From: Brevibacterium atlanticum
GTDB lineage: Bacteria > Actinomycetota > Actinomycetes > Actinomycetales > Brevibacteriaceae
Direction of reading: 5' to 3'
Assembly: GCF_011617245.1 (NCBI RefSeq)
Contig: NZ_CP050152.1
Span: 3,152,503 to 3,216,502, forward strand
DNA: 64,000 nucleotides
This document shows, piece by piece, positions 1 to 10,594 of this stretch (its first letter is position 1; the number at the start of each line of letters is the position of its first letter). The notes beneath the pieces are model-generated. The model searched no databases. It was not told where the DNA came from and worked only from the letters and a program-made list of their open reading frames with translations. The translations under genes were made by a program, and so were the position numbers.

Positions 1-467
1 AGCGAGAGCACACCGCAGACGAACCCGCCGCCGACGCCGCCGATGCCCATCCACATCGACCACACAGCCATCTTGTTCGCCACAGGCCGGACGATCATCG
101 GCTGCGCACCGTAGGTCATCGGCTGACTGTAGGAACCTTGCTGACTGTAGGCACTCTGCTGAGCGTAAGCGTCAGGCTGACTGTAGGCCCCTGACTGCCC
201 GTACGAACCCTGATGGCCGTACCACCCGGAAGCACCCGGCTGGCTGTAGCCGCCCTGTCCGTAGCCTCCGCCCTGCCCATACGGCTGATTCTGCCCGAAA
301 GGCTGACTCTGCCCATACTGCTGACCTTGCGAGTACGGCTGGCCCTGCCCATTCGCCTGACCCTGTGAATACTGTCCCGAACCGTTCTGGGGCTGGGACC
401 CGTAGTTGTTGAATTGCTGCGAGCCGACCTGAGGCGGGTTCGGTCGGTAATCGGGGTTGTGAGACAC
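1..467 (-). CDS. Gln/Gly/Tyr-rich membrane protein, 3' end outside window
   Basis: Reading from a GTG at 467 (preceded by a weak GGTGAAG ribosome site) the frame stays open to the window edge, giving about 155 residues. The first ~120 residues are low-complexity, rich in Gln, Gly, Tyr and Ser, with repeated YGQ/YSQ units. They are followed by the start of a hydrophobic segment (AVWSMWMGIGGVGGGFVCG), so this is a cytoplasmic disordered head followed by at least one membrane helix. This architecture is common in small actinobacterial membrane proteins of unknown role (DUF4190-like types). No enzymatic motif is visible. It is divergent from the mannosyltransferase gene. The start codon is inferred. 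Confidence 0.7.
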   Translation of the reverse strand, partial: MSHNPDYRPNPPQVGSQQFNNYGSQPQNGSGQYSQGQANGQGQPYSQGQQYGQSQPFGQNQPYGQGGGYGQGGYSQPGASGWYGHQGSYGQSGAYSQPDAYAQQSAYSQQGSYSQPMTYGAQPMIVRPVANKMAVWSMWMGIGGVGGGFVCGVLS

Positions 468-689
468 GTGCTTCACCGTTCTGGCTCGGACTCTGGCTGT
501 CTTCGACTACCCTAGTCGTCCGCGCCGGCGAATGCTCGCCGAGACCACAGTCCGTGCCGAACCTCATCCCCCACACCCCCTCCGAGTCCAGTTTCCGCGA
601 GCGCTTCCCGCCGACGCCCACCCCGCACGCACCCCACATGCCACTACCTTCCCTGCGGGTCGTATGAGAGTCCGATCGCGCCCGCTCTC

Positions 690-695
690 TAAACT
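690..695 (+). promoter_or_regulatory. Candidate -10 box of the mannosyltransferase gene
   Basis: TAAACT lies 2 bases before the ATG at 698 and 8 bases before the in-frame ATG at 704. If this is the -10 element, transcription would begin near 702-704 and the mRNA would be leaderless, starting at ATG 704. No convincing -35 was seen. Confidence 0.35.
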
Positions 696-697
696 GG

Positions 698-2614
698 ATG
701 ACGATGACACACACCGCAGACTCTCCGACCGCCACGCGGCGCGTCGCCCCCACCCGGCGCATCGCCCGCGAACGCCTGGCGAGGCGACGCGAGAAGGTGC
801 GCGCCGGAGCCGCTGCCATGCGGAGGCAGACCTTCCACGCCGGCATGTGGGCCACCCGCGCGCCACTGTGGATGTGGCCGGCCCTGCTCATCATCACCGG
901 CATCGGCGCAGCCCTGCGCCTGTACCGCCTCGACTTCCCCCACCGTCTGATCTTCGACGAGACCTACTACGTCAAGGACGGGTACTCGGTCTTCACCTTC
1001 GGCTACGAACGCTCCTGGCCCGAGAACGCCGACGACTCCTTCAACGCCGGCGATCCCAGCGTCATCGAGCCCGACCCCGAATACGTCGTCCACCCGCCGC
1101 TGGGCAAATGGCTCATCGGCATCGGCATCCACCTCTTCGGCGCCGACGATTCCTTCGGCTGGCGCTTCTCCGTGGCGATCATCGGCACCCTGACGATCTT
1201 CCTCCTCGGCGTCATCGCCTGGAAGCTCTTCCGCTCGGCGTTCTTCGCCTGCGTCGCCGCCGGGCTGCTCGCCGTCGACGGTGAGCACTTCGTCCACTCC
1301 CGCACGAGCCTGCTCGACATCGTCCTCATGGCCTTCGTGCTCCTCGCCTTCTTCTTCATCGTGCTCGATCGCGAACAGGTGACCAAGCGCCTCGCCCGTT
1401 GGACGGCTTCGCCTGCGGCGTCCCCGCACAGCGATGCTCAGCGAACCGACCCCACACGCACCGACTCCCATCCCACCGATTCCCACCGCACCGATTCCAC
1501 CCTCGCCGAGGCGGCCCACCCCGAGACCCGCACCCGACGCAGGCGTCGGGCCAAGTCCGGGGACATGGTGAATTTCGGGCCCCGCCTCGGCGTGCGTCCC
1601 TGGGTGATCGCCGCGGGGATCAGCATCGGCCTGGCCATGGGTGTGAAGTGGTCGGGCCTCTATGCGGCCGCCGTGTTCGGGATCCTCCTGGTCGCCTGGG
1701 ACGTGCATTCGCGGTACAAGGCCGGAGTCGTGCATCCGTGGCTGGGCACACTGCTTCGCGATGCCGTCCCGTCGTTCCTCAAACTCGTGCCGGTCGCCTT
1801 CGTCACCTATCTGGTGTGCTGGACCGGCTGGATCCGGTCCGACAATGCGTGGGATCGGCACTGGGCGGCCGAGAACTTCGGCTGGTGGCAGTCGCTGCCG
1901 GACTGGCTGCAGTGGCTGCCGTCGCTGGCGCACTATCACTACACGGCGTATTCGTTCCACGTCGGCCTCGATTCCGAACACCCGTACATGTCGAATCCGT
2001 GGGGCTGGATCGTGCAATGGCGGCCGACGTCGTTCTACTACGAGTCCTACGACCACGGCTCGATGGGGTGCATGGCGGAGAAATGCTCCTCGGCGATCAC
2101 CTCGGTGGGCAACCCGGTGATCTGGGGACTCGCGCCCTTCGCGGTGCTCATCTGCCTGGTCGTGTGGATCATCCGTCGAGACGTCCGCCCGGCCGTCATC
2201 CTCGCCGGACTCGCCGCGACCTGGCTGCCGTGGTTCGCCTACCAGGAGCGGACGATCTTCACGTTCTACACGATCGTCATGGTCCCCTTCGTGGTGCTCG
2301 CCGTGACCTATTGCCTCACCCTGCTGTGGGGCCGAGCGCCGGCCGGCAGGGCCCCCGCCGGCCTCAGATCCGGCACGGAGGTCGAGTCCGGCACCGCCGC
2401 GAAGTCCGGCGCCGGCATGGGGACAAGCACCGGCTCAGCGACCAAGCGGCTCTTCGCCCGCGTCTCGGTCGGACTGCTGTCCCGCCGGATGGCCGTCGGA
2501 CTCGTCCTGGCCGCTTCCGTCCTTGCGTTCGCCTACTTCTGGCCGATCTACACCGGCGAAGTCATCCCCTTCTCCGCCTGGAACAACCGAATGTGGAACA
2601 TCACCTGGCGGTGA
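698..2614 (+). CDS. pmt: Dolichyl/polyprenyl-phosphate-mannose-protein mannosyltransferase (PMT, GT39)
   Basis: A 638-residue polytopic membrane protein. An Arg-rich N-terminus is followed by a first helix and the PMT signature in the first extracytoplasmic loop (RLYRLDFPHRLIFDETYY, with the catalytic Asp-Glu pair), then HPPLGKWLIGIGI. The DPEYVVHPP region, the W-rich central loop and the C-terminal helices all fit the bacterial PMT family (mycobacterial Rv1002c type), which moves mannose from polyprenyl-phosphate-mannose to Ser/Thr of proteins exported by Sec. A Thr/Asp/His-rich insert near residues 235-290 is probably a variable cytoplasmic loop. It could start at 698 or 704. Downstream is the nonulosonate locus, but a 169-base gap separates them. 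Confidence 0.93.
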   Translation: MTMTHTADSPTATRRVAPTRRIARERLARRREKVRAGAAAMRRQTFHAGMWATRAPLWMWPALLIITGIGAALRLYRLDFPHRLIFDETYYVKDGYSVFTFGYERSWPENADDSFNAGDPSVIEPDPEYVVHPPLGKWLIGIGIHLFGADDSFGWRFSVAIIGTLTIFLLGVIAWKLFRSAFFACVAAGLLAVDGEHFVHSRTSLLDIVLMAFVLLAFFFIVLDREQVTKRLARWTASPAASPHSDAQRTDPTRTDSHPTDSHRTDSTLAEAAHPETRTRRRRRAKSGDMVNFGPRLGVRPWVIAAGISIGLAMGVKWSGLYAAAVFGILLVAWDVHSRYKAGVVHPWLGTLLRDAVPSFLKLVPVAFVTYLVCWTGWIRSDNAWDRHWAAENFGWWQSLPDWLQWLPSLAHYHYTAYSFHVGLDSEHPYMSNPWGWIVQWRPTSFYYESYDHGSMGCMAEKCSSAITSVGNPVIWGLAPFAVLICLVVWIIRRDVRPAVILAGLAATWLPWFAYQERTIFTFYTIVMVPFVVLAVTYCLTLLWGRAPAGRAPAGLRSGTEVESGTAAKSGAGMGTSTGSATKRLFARVSVGLLSRRMAVGLVLAASVLAFAYFWPIYTGEVIPFSAWNNRMWNITWR

Positions 2615-2783
2615 CGGGTCCGCAGCTCGAGGTCTCGCCACCTCGGCGAGCATCCCGCCTTTCAGCACGACCGACCTCAACCTGCCCTGTGCGCAAACGA
2701 CATGCGTTCGCCATCGAAGGGTCGTCTCGGAGACATGGCGTGTTCACCTTGAGGTAACACCGCGTCGTTAGCGTCGAATCATT

Positions 2784-4195
2784 GTGAATGACCTTTCGAC
2801 GACCCCTGAACCGAATGCCCCCGAGCCGACGCCGGGAGCAGGCACCACCGCGGCCGCTGACCCAGCGGCAGAAAGCACCAGCACCACCCGCACGTCCCCC
2901 ACTGCGCCGACCCCCGCACCATCCCGGACCGTGGCCATCATCCCGGCGCGCGGCGGTTCCAAGGGGATCCCGCTGAAGAACCTGCAGAAGGTCGCGGGCG
3001 TCTCCCTCCTCGCCCGCGCCGTCCGTGCCGCTCAGGCCAGCCCGAGCATCGACCGCGTGATCGTCTCGACCGACCACGACGGCATCGCCGCCGAAGCCCA
3101 GCGCGCCGGTGCTGAGGTCTCCCGCCGCCCCGCTGCCATCGCCGGGGACACCGCGACCAGCGAATCCGCACTCATCCACACCCTGTCGACCCTCGATGAC
3201 GACTTCGACATCACGGTGTTCATGCAGTGCACCTCCCCCTTCATCGACTCCGCCTCAATAGAGAATGCGGTGCGCACCGTCCGCGACGATGACGCCGACG
3301 TCGTGTTCTCCGCCGTCGAGGACCACTCCTTCCTGTGGCGCCTCGATGACGACGACACCGCCGTGGCCGTCGGTCATGAGGCCAGCTATCGCCCCCGCCG
3401 CCAGGACCGCGCCCAGCACTTCAACGAGACCGGCGCGTTCTACGTCATGCGCACCGCCGGCCTCATCGAGCACGAGCACCGCTTCTTCGGTCGCATCGGC
3501 ATCGAAGAGGTCCCGCCCGAGCACGCCCGCGAGATCGACGACATGTCCGACCTCTCCCTCGTCCGCGCCATCGCCTCCACGCAGGAGACCGCACAGGTCA
3601 TCGACGTCGACGCGTTGGTCACCGACTTCGACGGCGTCCACACCGACGACGGCGCCTACGTCGACGAGGAGGGCAATGAGCAGGTCCGCATCCACCGCGG
3701 CGACGGCATGGGCGTCTCCCGCCTCGTCAAGGCCGGCGTACCCGTGATGATCCTGTCGAAGGAACGCAACCCGGTCGTCACCCGCCGCGCGGAGAAGCTG
3801 CACGTCGACGTCGCCCAGGGCATCGACAACAAGGCCCACATCCTCAGCGCGTGGATGGAGACGAACGGCCTCGACCCGGCCCGCGTCGCCTACGTCGGCA
3901 ACGACATCAACGACCTCGAGGCCTTCGACGTCGTCGGCTGGCCCATCGCGGTCGCCGACGCCCACCCCAAGGTCATCGCCGCTGCCCGCGTGGTCCTCGA
4001 CCGCCCCGGCGGCAGGGGTGCCGTCCGCGAGGTCTGCGACCTCATCCCGATCCCCGCCGAGGCGGCCGGGCACCTCCCCGGACCGACCCTGACCTCCGTA
4101 TCCGCCACCTTCACCGACCGTCAACCGTCAACCGGGCAGCAGCCGCTGCTCACCACCCACGCAGCCACACCGCGTGCCAATCGAAAGCAGGTTTC

Positions 4196-4199
<4 letters not shown>
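2784..4199 (+). CDS. neuA: Acylneuraminate cytidylyltransferase fused to KdsC-type HAD phosphatase
   Basis: 471 residues from a GTG start. Residues 1-48 are Pro/Ala/Thr-rich and disordered. Residues 50-66 carry the CMP-sialate synthetase motif (VAIIPARGGSKGIPLKN), and the cytidylyltransferase domain continues to about 265. Residues 275-425 form a second domain of the KdsC/HAD class with all four HAD motifs visible: DFDGV at 281-285, SK at 325-326, NK at 349-350 and GNDIND at 372-377. The protein should activate a nonulosonic acid with CTP and also dephosphorylate a 9-phosphate precursor. Its stop overlaps the neuB start (ATGA), so the two are translationally coupled. The exact sugar (Neu5Ac, Kdn or other) cannot be told from sequence. 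Confidence 0.92.
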
Positions 4200-5083
<884 letters not shown>

Positions 5084-5128
5084 TCCGCAGCTGACACCGG
5101 GCACGTGCCCGGAACAGCCCGGTGCATC

Positions 5129-5159
5129 GGCGCCATCACCTCACCGAGGTGGTGGCGCC
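5129..5159. terminator. Strong hairpin between convergent neuB and pyruvyltransferase genes
   Basis: A 14-bp stem with a 3-base loop: GGCGCCATCACCTC pairs with GAGGTGGTGGCGCC (one G-U). No T-tract follows. The position between two convergent genes suggests a bidirectional terminator. Confidence 0.65.
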
Positions 5160-5235
5160 GATGCGCATTCTGGCGCCGAGGCTGATAGACGGGTTCCCGA
5201 GCCCACCGAGGTGGCCGGTCAGTCGCCCGTCGTCG

Positions 5236-6930
5236 TCAGCGGCGACGTTTCAGACGGCGGATCCTCCACCGGATTCCGTGCCGGAGCTTGGTGACGAGCA
5301 CCCTCGCCTCCTCACCGGCAGTGCGATCGCGAACGGCGTCGAGCGCCCGGGAAGACTGTGTCACTTCAGCTCGCAGCTGCGCGATCCGCGTGTCGAATGC
5401 GGCGATTCGCCCATGCTGGTGCTCGACCTCGGCGAGCGCTTCGTCGCGTTCACCTTCGACAGTGCGCAGCTTCTCCTGGAATCTGATCTGAGCTTCTTCG
5501 AGGGCGCGTGCGTGTTCGCGCCGTGCCTGGTCGAGATCCCGATCGGCCCGTTTCAGCGCACGCGTCTGCAGGGCGGCGACCTCGTCGGATTCGGCGATGG
5601 CGGCGACGTGGAAGGCTTCGGCACGGATGTCCTCCGCGGTGCGGAGCGGACTTCTGTGACTCTGCGACGGACCGGGGCTCAGCGAATCGTGGATCGCGGC
5701 GAGGTTCTCTGCGGTGATCGCGGCGAACCGTGCTCGAGAATCGGCAAGATCGGCCTGCAGTTCCGGGCCGGACGCGTACGCGTCTTCGAGAGCAGCGACC
5801 ATTCGTTCGGCCAGTGCCGCGGCCGTGTGGGCACGTGACCCAGCGGAATGGGCTGCGTGGGTACGTGACCCAGCGGAATCGGCGGGCCGCGTCGGATCGT
5901 CGCTCCCGGCCGCCTCGGCGGGATCGACTGCTCCTCCCGGCTCTCCGCCTCTCAGCCCCTCAGGTTCGACCGGCACCACCAGCTCCGGGTGACCGATATC
6001 GGCGGCGAAGTACCGCAGCTTCGCATGCAGATCCACAGAGACGGGGATCGCCCCGACCCCGAAGGGAATCATCTGCGCATGCCCGCGGCCACCGAGCACA
6101 TACGGCACGGAGGTGAAGAGTTCGAGGCCGGAGAAGAAGTCGACGTCATGGCCGTACAGGCGCACCTCCTCGACCTCGGGCACCTCGGTGATGAGGCGAT
6201 GGGAGACCTCCGCGTCATCGGGGTGGAACGGCGTGCTCACCACCGTCCACCCCGTGCTCACGAGGATCCGGGCGGCGCGCACGGTCGCCTCGTGGATGGT
6301 CTCGGCATCGTAGCCGGCGGCGATCTGACGAGCATGGACGAGCATCTGGATGGCCACGGTCTTCTGCCTCGGGTCCGGTCGGCTGCCCGCCAGCGGGGCG
6401 TAGAGGTGATCGAGGATCGTCGTCGGGCACGGTTGGAAGATGATGCGATCCTGCTCCCCCAACAGTGCACTCATCGTCGTCATGCTGCCGGTGTTGCGCA
6501 GGCCGAAGAACACCGACTGGTCGAGCACCTGCCCGACATGAGTGCGCATGAGCTCGTCGAAGTCCGGCTGGCCGGGGAACCGATTGTCTCCGAGGGCGTA
6601 GACGATGAGCGGAACGTCGAGAGCGGCGAGCGCTTCGGGAGAGATCTTCCACTGCCACCCGGAGAGACGGTTCGGATTCGTGTCCTGGAGGAACAGCCCT
6701 CCTCCGCCGATGACGACGGCGTCCGCGGTGGCATTGATCCGGGCCACGGCCGCCTCGTCGACCTCGCGCCGCAGAGCGGCCGACGAGGCGAAGGTGAAGT
6801 TCGGTGTCCCGTCCGCCTCAGCTGTGCCGCCGAGCACGCGGAAAGCATCCCTGACCACAGGGAACAGCGCCTTGTCGCCGAAATTGCCCCAGGTCGGAAT
6901 GTCGAAGTGGAAGAGTCGCATACTCGGCAT
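5236..6930 (-). CDS. Polysaccharide pyruvyl transferase family protein with C-terminal coiled coil
   Basis: 564 residues starting at an ATG that lies 6 bases after a TAGTCT box. The N-terminal ~300 residues match the pyruvyltransferase family: FHFDIPTWGNFGD at the start, then VVIGGGGLFLQDT, VYALGDN, and near the end VLGGRGHAQMIPFGVG. Such enzymes place a ketal-linked pyruvate from PEP on sugars of wall polymers. Residues ~330-375 are a Pro/Ala/Ser-rich linker with the near-duplicate SAGSRTHAAH/SAGSRAHTAA. About residues 430-545 are charged, heptad-like and rich in Glu, Arg and Ala, so probably coiled coil, ending in a basic tail. The gene converges on neuB and probably acts on the same glycopolymer. 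Confidence 0.85.
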   Translation of the reverse strand: MPSMRLFHFDIPTWGNFGDKALFPVVRDAFRVLGGTAEADGTPNFTFASSAALRREVDEAAVARINATADAVVIGGGGLFLQDTNPNRLSGWQWKISPEALAALDVPLIVYALGDNRFPGQPDFDELMRTHVGQVLDQSVFFGLRNTGSMTTMSALLGEQDRIIFQPCPTTILDHLYAPLAGSRPDPRQKTVAIQMLVHARQIAAGYDAETIHEATVRAARILVSTGWTVVSTPFHPDDAEVSHRLITEVPEVEEVRLYGHDVDFFSGLELFTSVPYVLGGRGHAQMIPFGVGAIPVSVDLHAKLRYFAADIGHPELVVPVEPEGLRGGEPGGAVDPAEAAGSDDPTRPADSAGSRTHAAHSAGSRAHTAAALAERMVAALEDAYASGPELQADLADSRARFAAITAENLAAIHDSLSPGPSQSHRSPLRTAEDIRAEAFHVAAIAESDEVAALQTRALKRADRDLDQARREHARALEEAQIRFQEKLRTVEGERDEALAEVEHQHGRIAAFDTRIAQLRAEVTQSSRALDAVRDRTAGEEARVLVTKLRHGIRWRIRRLKRRR

Positions 6931-6936
6931 CGACCA

Positions 6937-6942
6937 AGACTA
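6937..6942 (-). promoter_or_regulatory. -10 box for leaderless transcription of the pyruvyltransferase gene
   Basis: On the minus strand TAGTCT is followed by exactly 6 bases (TGGTCG) and then the ATG at 6930, so the predicted transcription start coincides with the start codon. Confidence 0.5.
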
Positions 6943-7123
6943 GGAGCCCCCGAAGAATTCGAGGTGAATAGCAATCCCGGTTGCTGTACACCTTTTCGAC
7001 ACCTTCTGTTCGCATCTGAAACCTACCATCGTTCGGACGTGCACAGCACCAGCCCCGGGCGGCCGCCCGGACACCACGGACACGGCAGCGTCGACTGCCA
7101 CGACCGTCTCGCGAAAGGACCCA

Positions 7124-8095
7124 ATGCCAGCTCCAGTCGTCAGCGTCATCATCGCAGCGAAGAACGCGGAAGACACCATCGGCGGCAGCCTCAGAGGCCT
7201 CGTCAATCAGGGGTTCGGCAAGGATGAGCTCGAAGTCATCGTCGTCGATGACGGTTCGGACGACGACACCGCCGAAGTGGTCACCGAGTTCAGCGATCGG
7301 CTCAACCTCGTCGAGATCCGCAACGCGCAATCACGCGGCGTCTCCACGGCTCGCAACACCGCGCTCAAGGCCTCGACCGGACGGACGATCACCTACCTCG
7401 ACGCCGACGACTGGTACGCCCCCGGACACTTACGCTCCCTCACCGATGCGATCACCGGTCTGGGCGTCGACTTCGTCAAGACGAACTACCTCATCGTCAA
7501 CGGCTTCAACCGGAAGCTGCGGCGGGCGCCCTGCGCACAGCACAACACGGCGCTCAATCCGCGCGACCACATCCTGCCCCACGACGCCTCGACGATGGTC
7601 GACTTCCCGGAATGCTGGACCGGCATCTACTCGCGCGCGATGGCCGATCGCGGACTCCTCGACTTCGATCCGACCCTGCGCACCTGCGAGGATCGCCCCT
7701 GGACGTGGCGCCACCATCTCGAGTCCGACTCCTTCGCCGTGGTCGACACCGCCGGCCTGTGTTATCGCAAGGGCAGCACCACCTCGTTGACGGCGATCTT
7801 CGACGAACGTCAGCTCGACTTCATTCCCGCCTTCCGTTCGGTCTTCGCGATGCTCGAGACCGATCCGAGTCTCCGCCGCTTCGAACAGAAGGCCGTGCGC
7901 AACTTCCTCTCCATCCTCTACTTCCAGATCGTCAACCGTGGCTCATCGATGTCGCGGACCGTGCGCGAGCAGCTCAACCTCGGCGCCGTCAACACGCTGA
8001 AGAACATCGGCAACGACGTCATCGACCTCGCGCTGACGAACTACGGCGAACGCCGACTGCCCGTGATCGAACCGATCGTCAGGAGGGCCCGCTGA
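7124..8095 (+). CDS. Glycosyltransferase family 2
   Basis: 323 residues, preceded by an AAAGGA ribosome site. A GT-A fold is indicated by VVSVIIAAKNAEDTIGGSLRGL near the N-terminus, VIVVDDGSDDDT, SRGVSTARNTAL and the metal-binding YLDADDWY, with CEDRPWTWRH as the likely acceptor-side ED motif. It has no membrane helices. It probably adds a sugar during wall glycopolymer synthesis. Its stop overlaps the next start by one base (TGATG), opening a tightly coupled four-gene run to 12011. The donor and acceptor cannot be determined. Confidence 0.88.
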   Translation: MPAPVVSVIIAAKNAEDTIGGSLRGLVNQGFGKDELEVIVVDDGSDDDTAEVVTEFSDRLNLVEIRNAQSRGVSTARNTALKASTGRTITYLDADDWYAPGHLRSLTDAITGLGVDFVKTNYLIVNGFNRKLRRAPCAQHNTALNPRDHILPHDASTMVDFPECWTGIYSRAMADRGLLDFDPTLRTCEDRPWTWRHHLESDSFAVVDTAGLCYRKGSTTSLTAIFDERQLDFIPAFRSVFAMLETDPSLRRFEQKAVRNFLSILYFQIVNRGSSMSRTVREQLNLGAVNTLKNIGNDVIDLALTNYGERRLPVIEPIVRRAR

Positions 8096-9501
8096 TGACG
8101 CAGATCATCGAGATCTCGACCCAGTACCAGCTCGCGAACCTCTCCGCTCTCATCCGTTCCGGCCGCCTCGGTGATCGGGATGAGCGTCGCATCCTCGTGG
8201 TGGCGAACAATTCCTTCGCTCCGGAGCTGACCCCGGCTGCCGATGCCATGCCCGGCTCGGCGGGGCTGCTCGACGACTTCGATAGGGTCGTGGACTGGAA
8301 CGCCACGATCTGGCCGAACCATCCGAAGGACTTCGGCATCTCCGGCGAACGCGCCCCGATCATGGAGCGCGCCCTGCGCCGAGAGTGGGACATCGATGAT
8401 CACGAGCCGCTCGCACTCATCGTCGAATCCCTCCCCGGTCATCCCGCCGGGGCGCTCACGCAGATCTTCGCCACGGCTGACATCAGCGTCCATTCAGACG
8501 GTCTGATGAGCTACGGACCGATCCGCAACCCTCTGACCCTGCCCCAGTGGCAGCGACTGTCGACGATCTTCTACACGGACCTGCTGCCCGGCATCACCCC
8601 ACGTCAACTCGCCGAGCACGCACCCGAACGGGTGGTGCTTCCGACCGCGGACCTCGCCGCGGTCATCGATGAGATGACCGCCGAGGTGGCCGACGAACTG
8701 AGAGCTGCCCACCTCGATGCGCCGATCGACGGCAGTGCGCTCGTCCTCGGGCAGTACCTCGCGCAGCTCGACCTCATCACGGCCGAGGAGGAGCTCGACC
8801 TGCACCTGCAGATGATCGATGAGGTCAAGGACGCAGGACTGTCCACGGTGATCTTCAAACCTCACCCCACGTCGGCGCGGACGACGATCGGACCGCTGCG
8901 CCGCCGCAGTGAGGAGCTCGGCCTCGACTTCGTCCTCGCCGAGGTTCCGCTGCTGGCCGAGATCGTCGTCTCCGCCACCCGTCCCGAACTCGTCGTCTCA
9001 TGCTTCTCGACGGGACTGGCGACTGCGAAGGGACTCTACGGGTGTGAGACCGCAGCCATCGGCACCGCGGAACTGCTGGACGCGCTCGCGCCCTACCAGA
9101 ACAGCAACCGCATCCCGCTGACCATCATCGACGCTCTCCACTCGGGCCGGTATGTGCTGCCGGGTGACCTCGCCGAGGTGGGGGCCGGGTCCGGCGCGAC
9201 ACGTGACCTCAATCCGCTCATCGATGCCGTCACCTACTGCATGCAGTCGACTTCGGCAGCCTATCTGCGGCAGAACGCGATCGACTTCCTTCACGGGGCG
9301 GTCGGCGGACCGGATATGAGGTACTTCAAGCGCAAACGGCTGACCAAGCTCGACCTGCCCGGTCAGCAGGACATTCCTCGGCACAGGAAGACCCTCAGTG
9401 CTGCGAAACAGCGCCTGGTCTCCCAGGCGAAACGCACCCAATACGTGTTGAAGGACTACGGCATCACCGTCGATGCATCGAAGCTGAGGAAGAATGGCTG
9501 A
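8095..9501 (+). CDS. Polysialyltransferase-type glycosyltransferase (GT52/alpha-2,8-polyST-like)
   Basis: 468 residues, start overlapping the preceding stop. The features seen are those of bacterial (poly)sialyltransferases: an acidic-Gly element around residues 134-137 (SDGL), FKPHP at 254-258 (the HP motif that contacts the CMP donor) and SCFST at 302-306 (the Ser/Thr motif). Together with NeuA and NeuB encoded 3 kb upstream, this makes transfer of a nonulosonic acid from its CMP form a reasonable prediction. No membrane segment or signal peptide is visible. Its end overlaps the next gene by 8 bases. Family assignment is by motif, not by search. Confidence 0.72.
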   Translation: MTQIIEISTQYQLANLSALIRSGRLGDRDERRILVVANNSFAPELTPAADAMPGSAGLLDDFDRVVDWNATIWPNHPKDFGISGERAPIMERALRREWDIDDHEPLALIVESLPGHPAGALTQIFATADISVHSDGLMSYGPIRNPLTLPQWQRLSTIFYTDLLPGITPRQLAEHAPERVVLPTADLAAVIDEMTAEVADELRAAHLDAPIDGSALVLGQYLAQLDLITAEEELDLHLQMIDEVKDAGLSTVIFKPHPTSARTTIGPLRRRSEELGLDFVLAEVPLLAEIVVSATRPELVVSCFSTGLATAKGLYGCETAAIGTAELLDALAPYQNSNRIPLTIIDALHSGRYVLPGDLAEVGAGSGATRDLNPLIDAVTYCMQSTSAAYLRQNAIDFLHGAVGGPDMRYFKRKRLTKLDLPGQQDIPRHRKTLSAAKQRLVSQAKRTQYVLKDYGITVDASKLRKNG

Positions 9502-10594
9502 ACTGCTGATGGCTGAGAAGACGTCGAACCCGAAGAAGATCAAGAAGTCGGCGCAGTCGACCGTGCCGGCCGCGGGGAAGGACCGCGACTCCGCGGGGAA
9601 GAAGAGCACGCGGCTGCTCTCGGTCGCCTTCGTCGAATCCCCGCTGCAGTTCCTCTCCGCGCTCGAATCCCACGAGCCGAACGAGGACCTGCTCATCAGG
9701 GCCAGGGCGAGCGCGAAGGGCATGGCCTCGTTCCTCGACGCCTTCGATCCCGCCTGGCTGCCGAAGAATGTGCGTCTCGAACGCGACGGCGCGAAGCCGG
9801 GAGTGCTGCGGAAGTCGGCCTTCGACCGGATCTACCTCGGAGATGCCTGCTCGGGCCAGGTGCACAAGGCCCTGGCATTGGCGTATCTGGAGCGCCGCAT
9901 GCCCGAGGTCGTCATCCTCGACGACGGCCTGGCCACCTATTCGACGATCGAGATCCTCAGCGCCAAGCGCGGCCCCCTGGTGCGTCCCAGGCAGAAGCTC
10001 AAGGCCTCCCGCGCGGTGATGGCCGCCCACGTGGCCGATCGGCTGCGCGGTCTGGCGACAGTGGGCAAGCTGCGCTGGCACACCGCCCTTCCGGTGGCCA
10101 AACCGCTGCGCAAGGCGTTCCTCAAGGCCGGCGGCGAGATCACCCGCCACGGGTTCGAACACCTCCAGACGCTGCCCACCGGCGGCAGCCACCCACGTGA
10201 CAATCCGGTCATCGGCTCGTCTCTGGCCGCCGACGGACTCATCGACGCCATCGCGTACCGGGCCTGGGTCGATGACATCATCGACGCCCACGGCTCGATC
10301 ACCTACTATCCGCACCGTCGTGAGACCGAGGCCTTCCTCACCGACCTCGCCCGCGATGACCGGGTGCGGATCAAGAACCTCGGACTGCCCATCGAGCTGC
10401 GCCTGATCAACCTGCCCCCGCAGTCGACGATCCGCAGTCTGCCCTCGACTGCGGCGGTGTCCCTGGCCGTGCTCAACCCCGATGTCGACATCCAGGTCAC
10501 CGAGATCCCGGCGAAGTGGTGGACCGGGGCCTCGCCGGATAGTCTGCGAAAGACCCTCAACTCCCAATCGGTCAAGGCAGATGACGATTCCTGA
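9494..10594 (+). CDS. Second polysialyltransferase-like glycosyltransferase
   Basis: 366 residues with a Lys-rich, disordered N-terminus (residues 1-38). The fold then begins with LLSVAFVESPLQFLSALE, typical of the start of GT52-like enzymes. It carries the D/E-D/E-G motif as DDG at 143-145, an HP-type motif at 272-277 (YPHRRE) and a Ser/Thr motif at 317-320 (PSTA), in the order expected for a sialyltransferase B-type fold. Overlaps at both ends (8 and 14 bases) show it is part of one transcriptional unit. It is sequence-divergent from its upstream neighbour, so the two probably make different linkages. Confidence 0.72.
   Translation: MAELLMAEKTSNPKKIKKSAQSTVPAAGKDRDSAGKKSTRLLSVAFVESPLQFLSALESHEPNEDLLIRARASAKGMASFLDAFDPAWLPKNVRLERDGAKPGVLRKSAFDRIYLGDACSGQVHKALALAYLERRMPEVVILDDGLATYSTIEILSAKRGPLVRPRQKLKASRAVMAAHVADRLRGLATVGKLRWHTALPVAKPLRKAFLKAGGEITRHGFEHLQTLPTGGSHPRDNPVIGSSLAADGLIDAIAYRAWVDDIIDAHGSITYYPHRRETEAFLTDLARDDRVRIKNLGLPIELRLINLPPQSTIRSLPSTAAVSLAVLNPDVDIQVTEIPAKWWTGASPDSLRKTLNSQSVKADDDS

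Noticed and set aside
689..2056. Long minus-strand frame opposite the mannosyltransferase
   Set aside because: Typical high-GC antisense frame; the plus-strand protein shows clear PMT motifs and codon-position GC.
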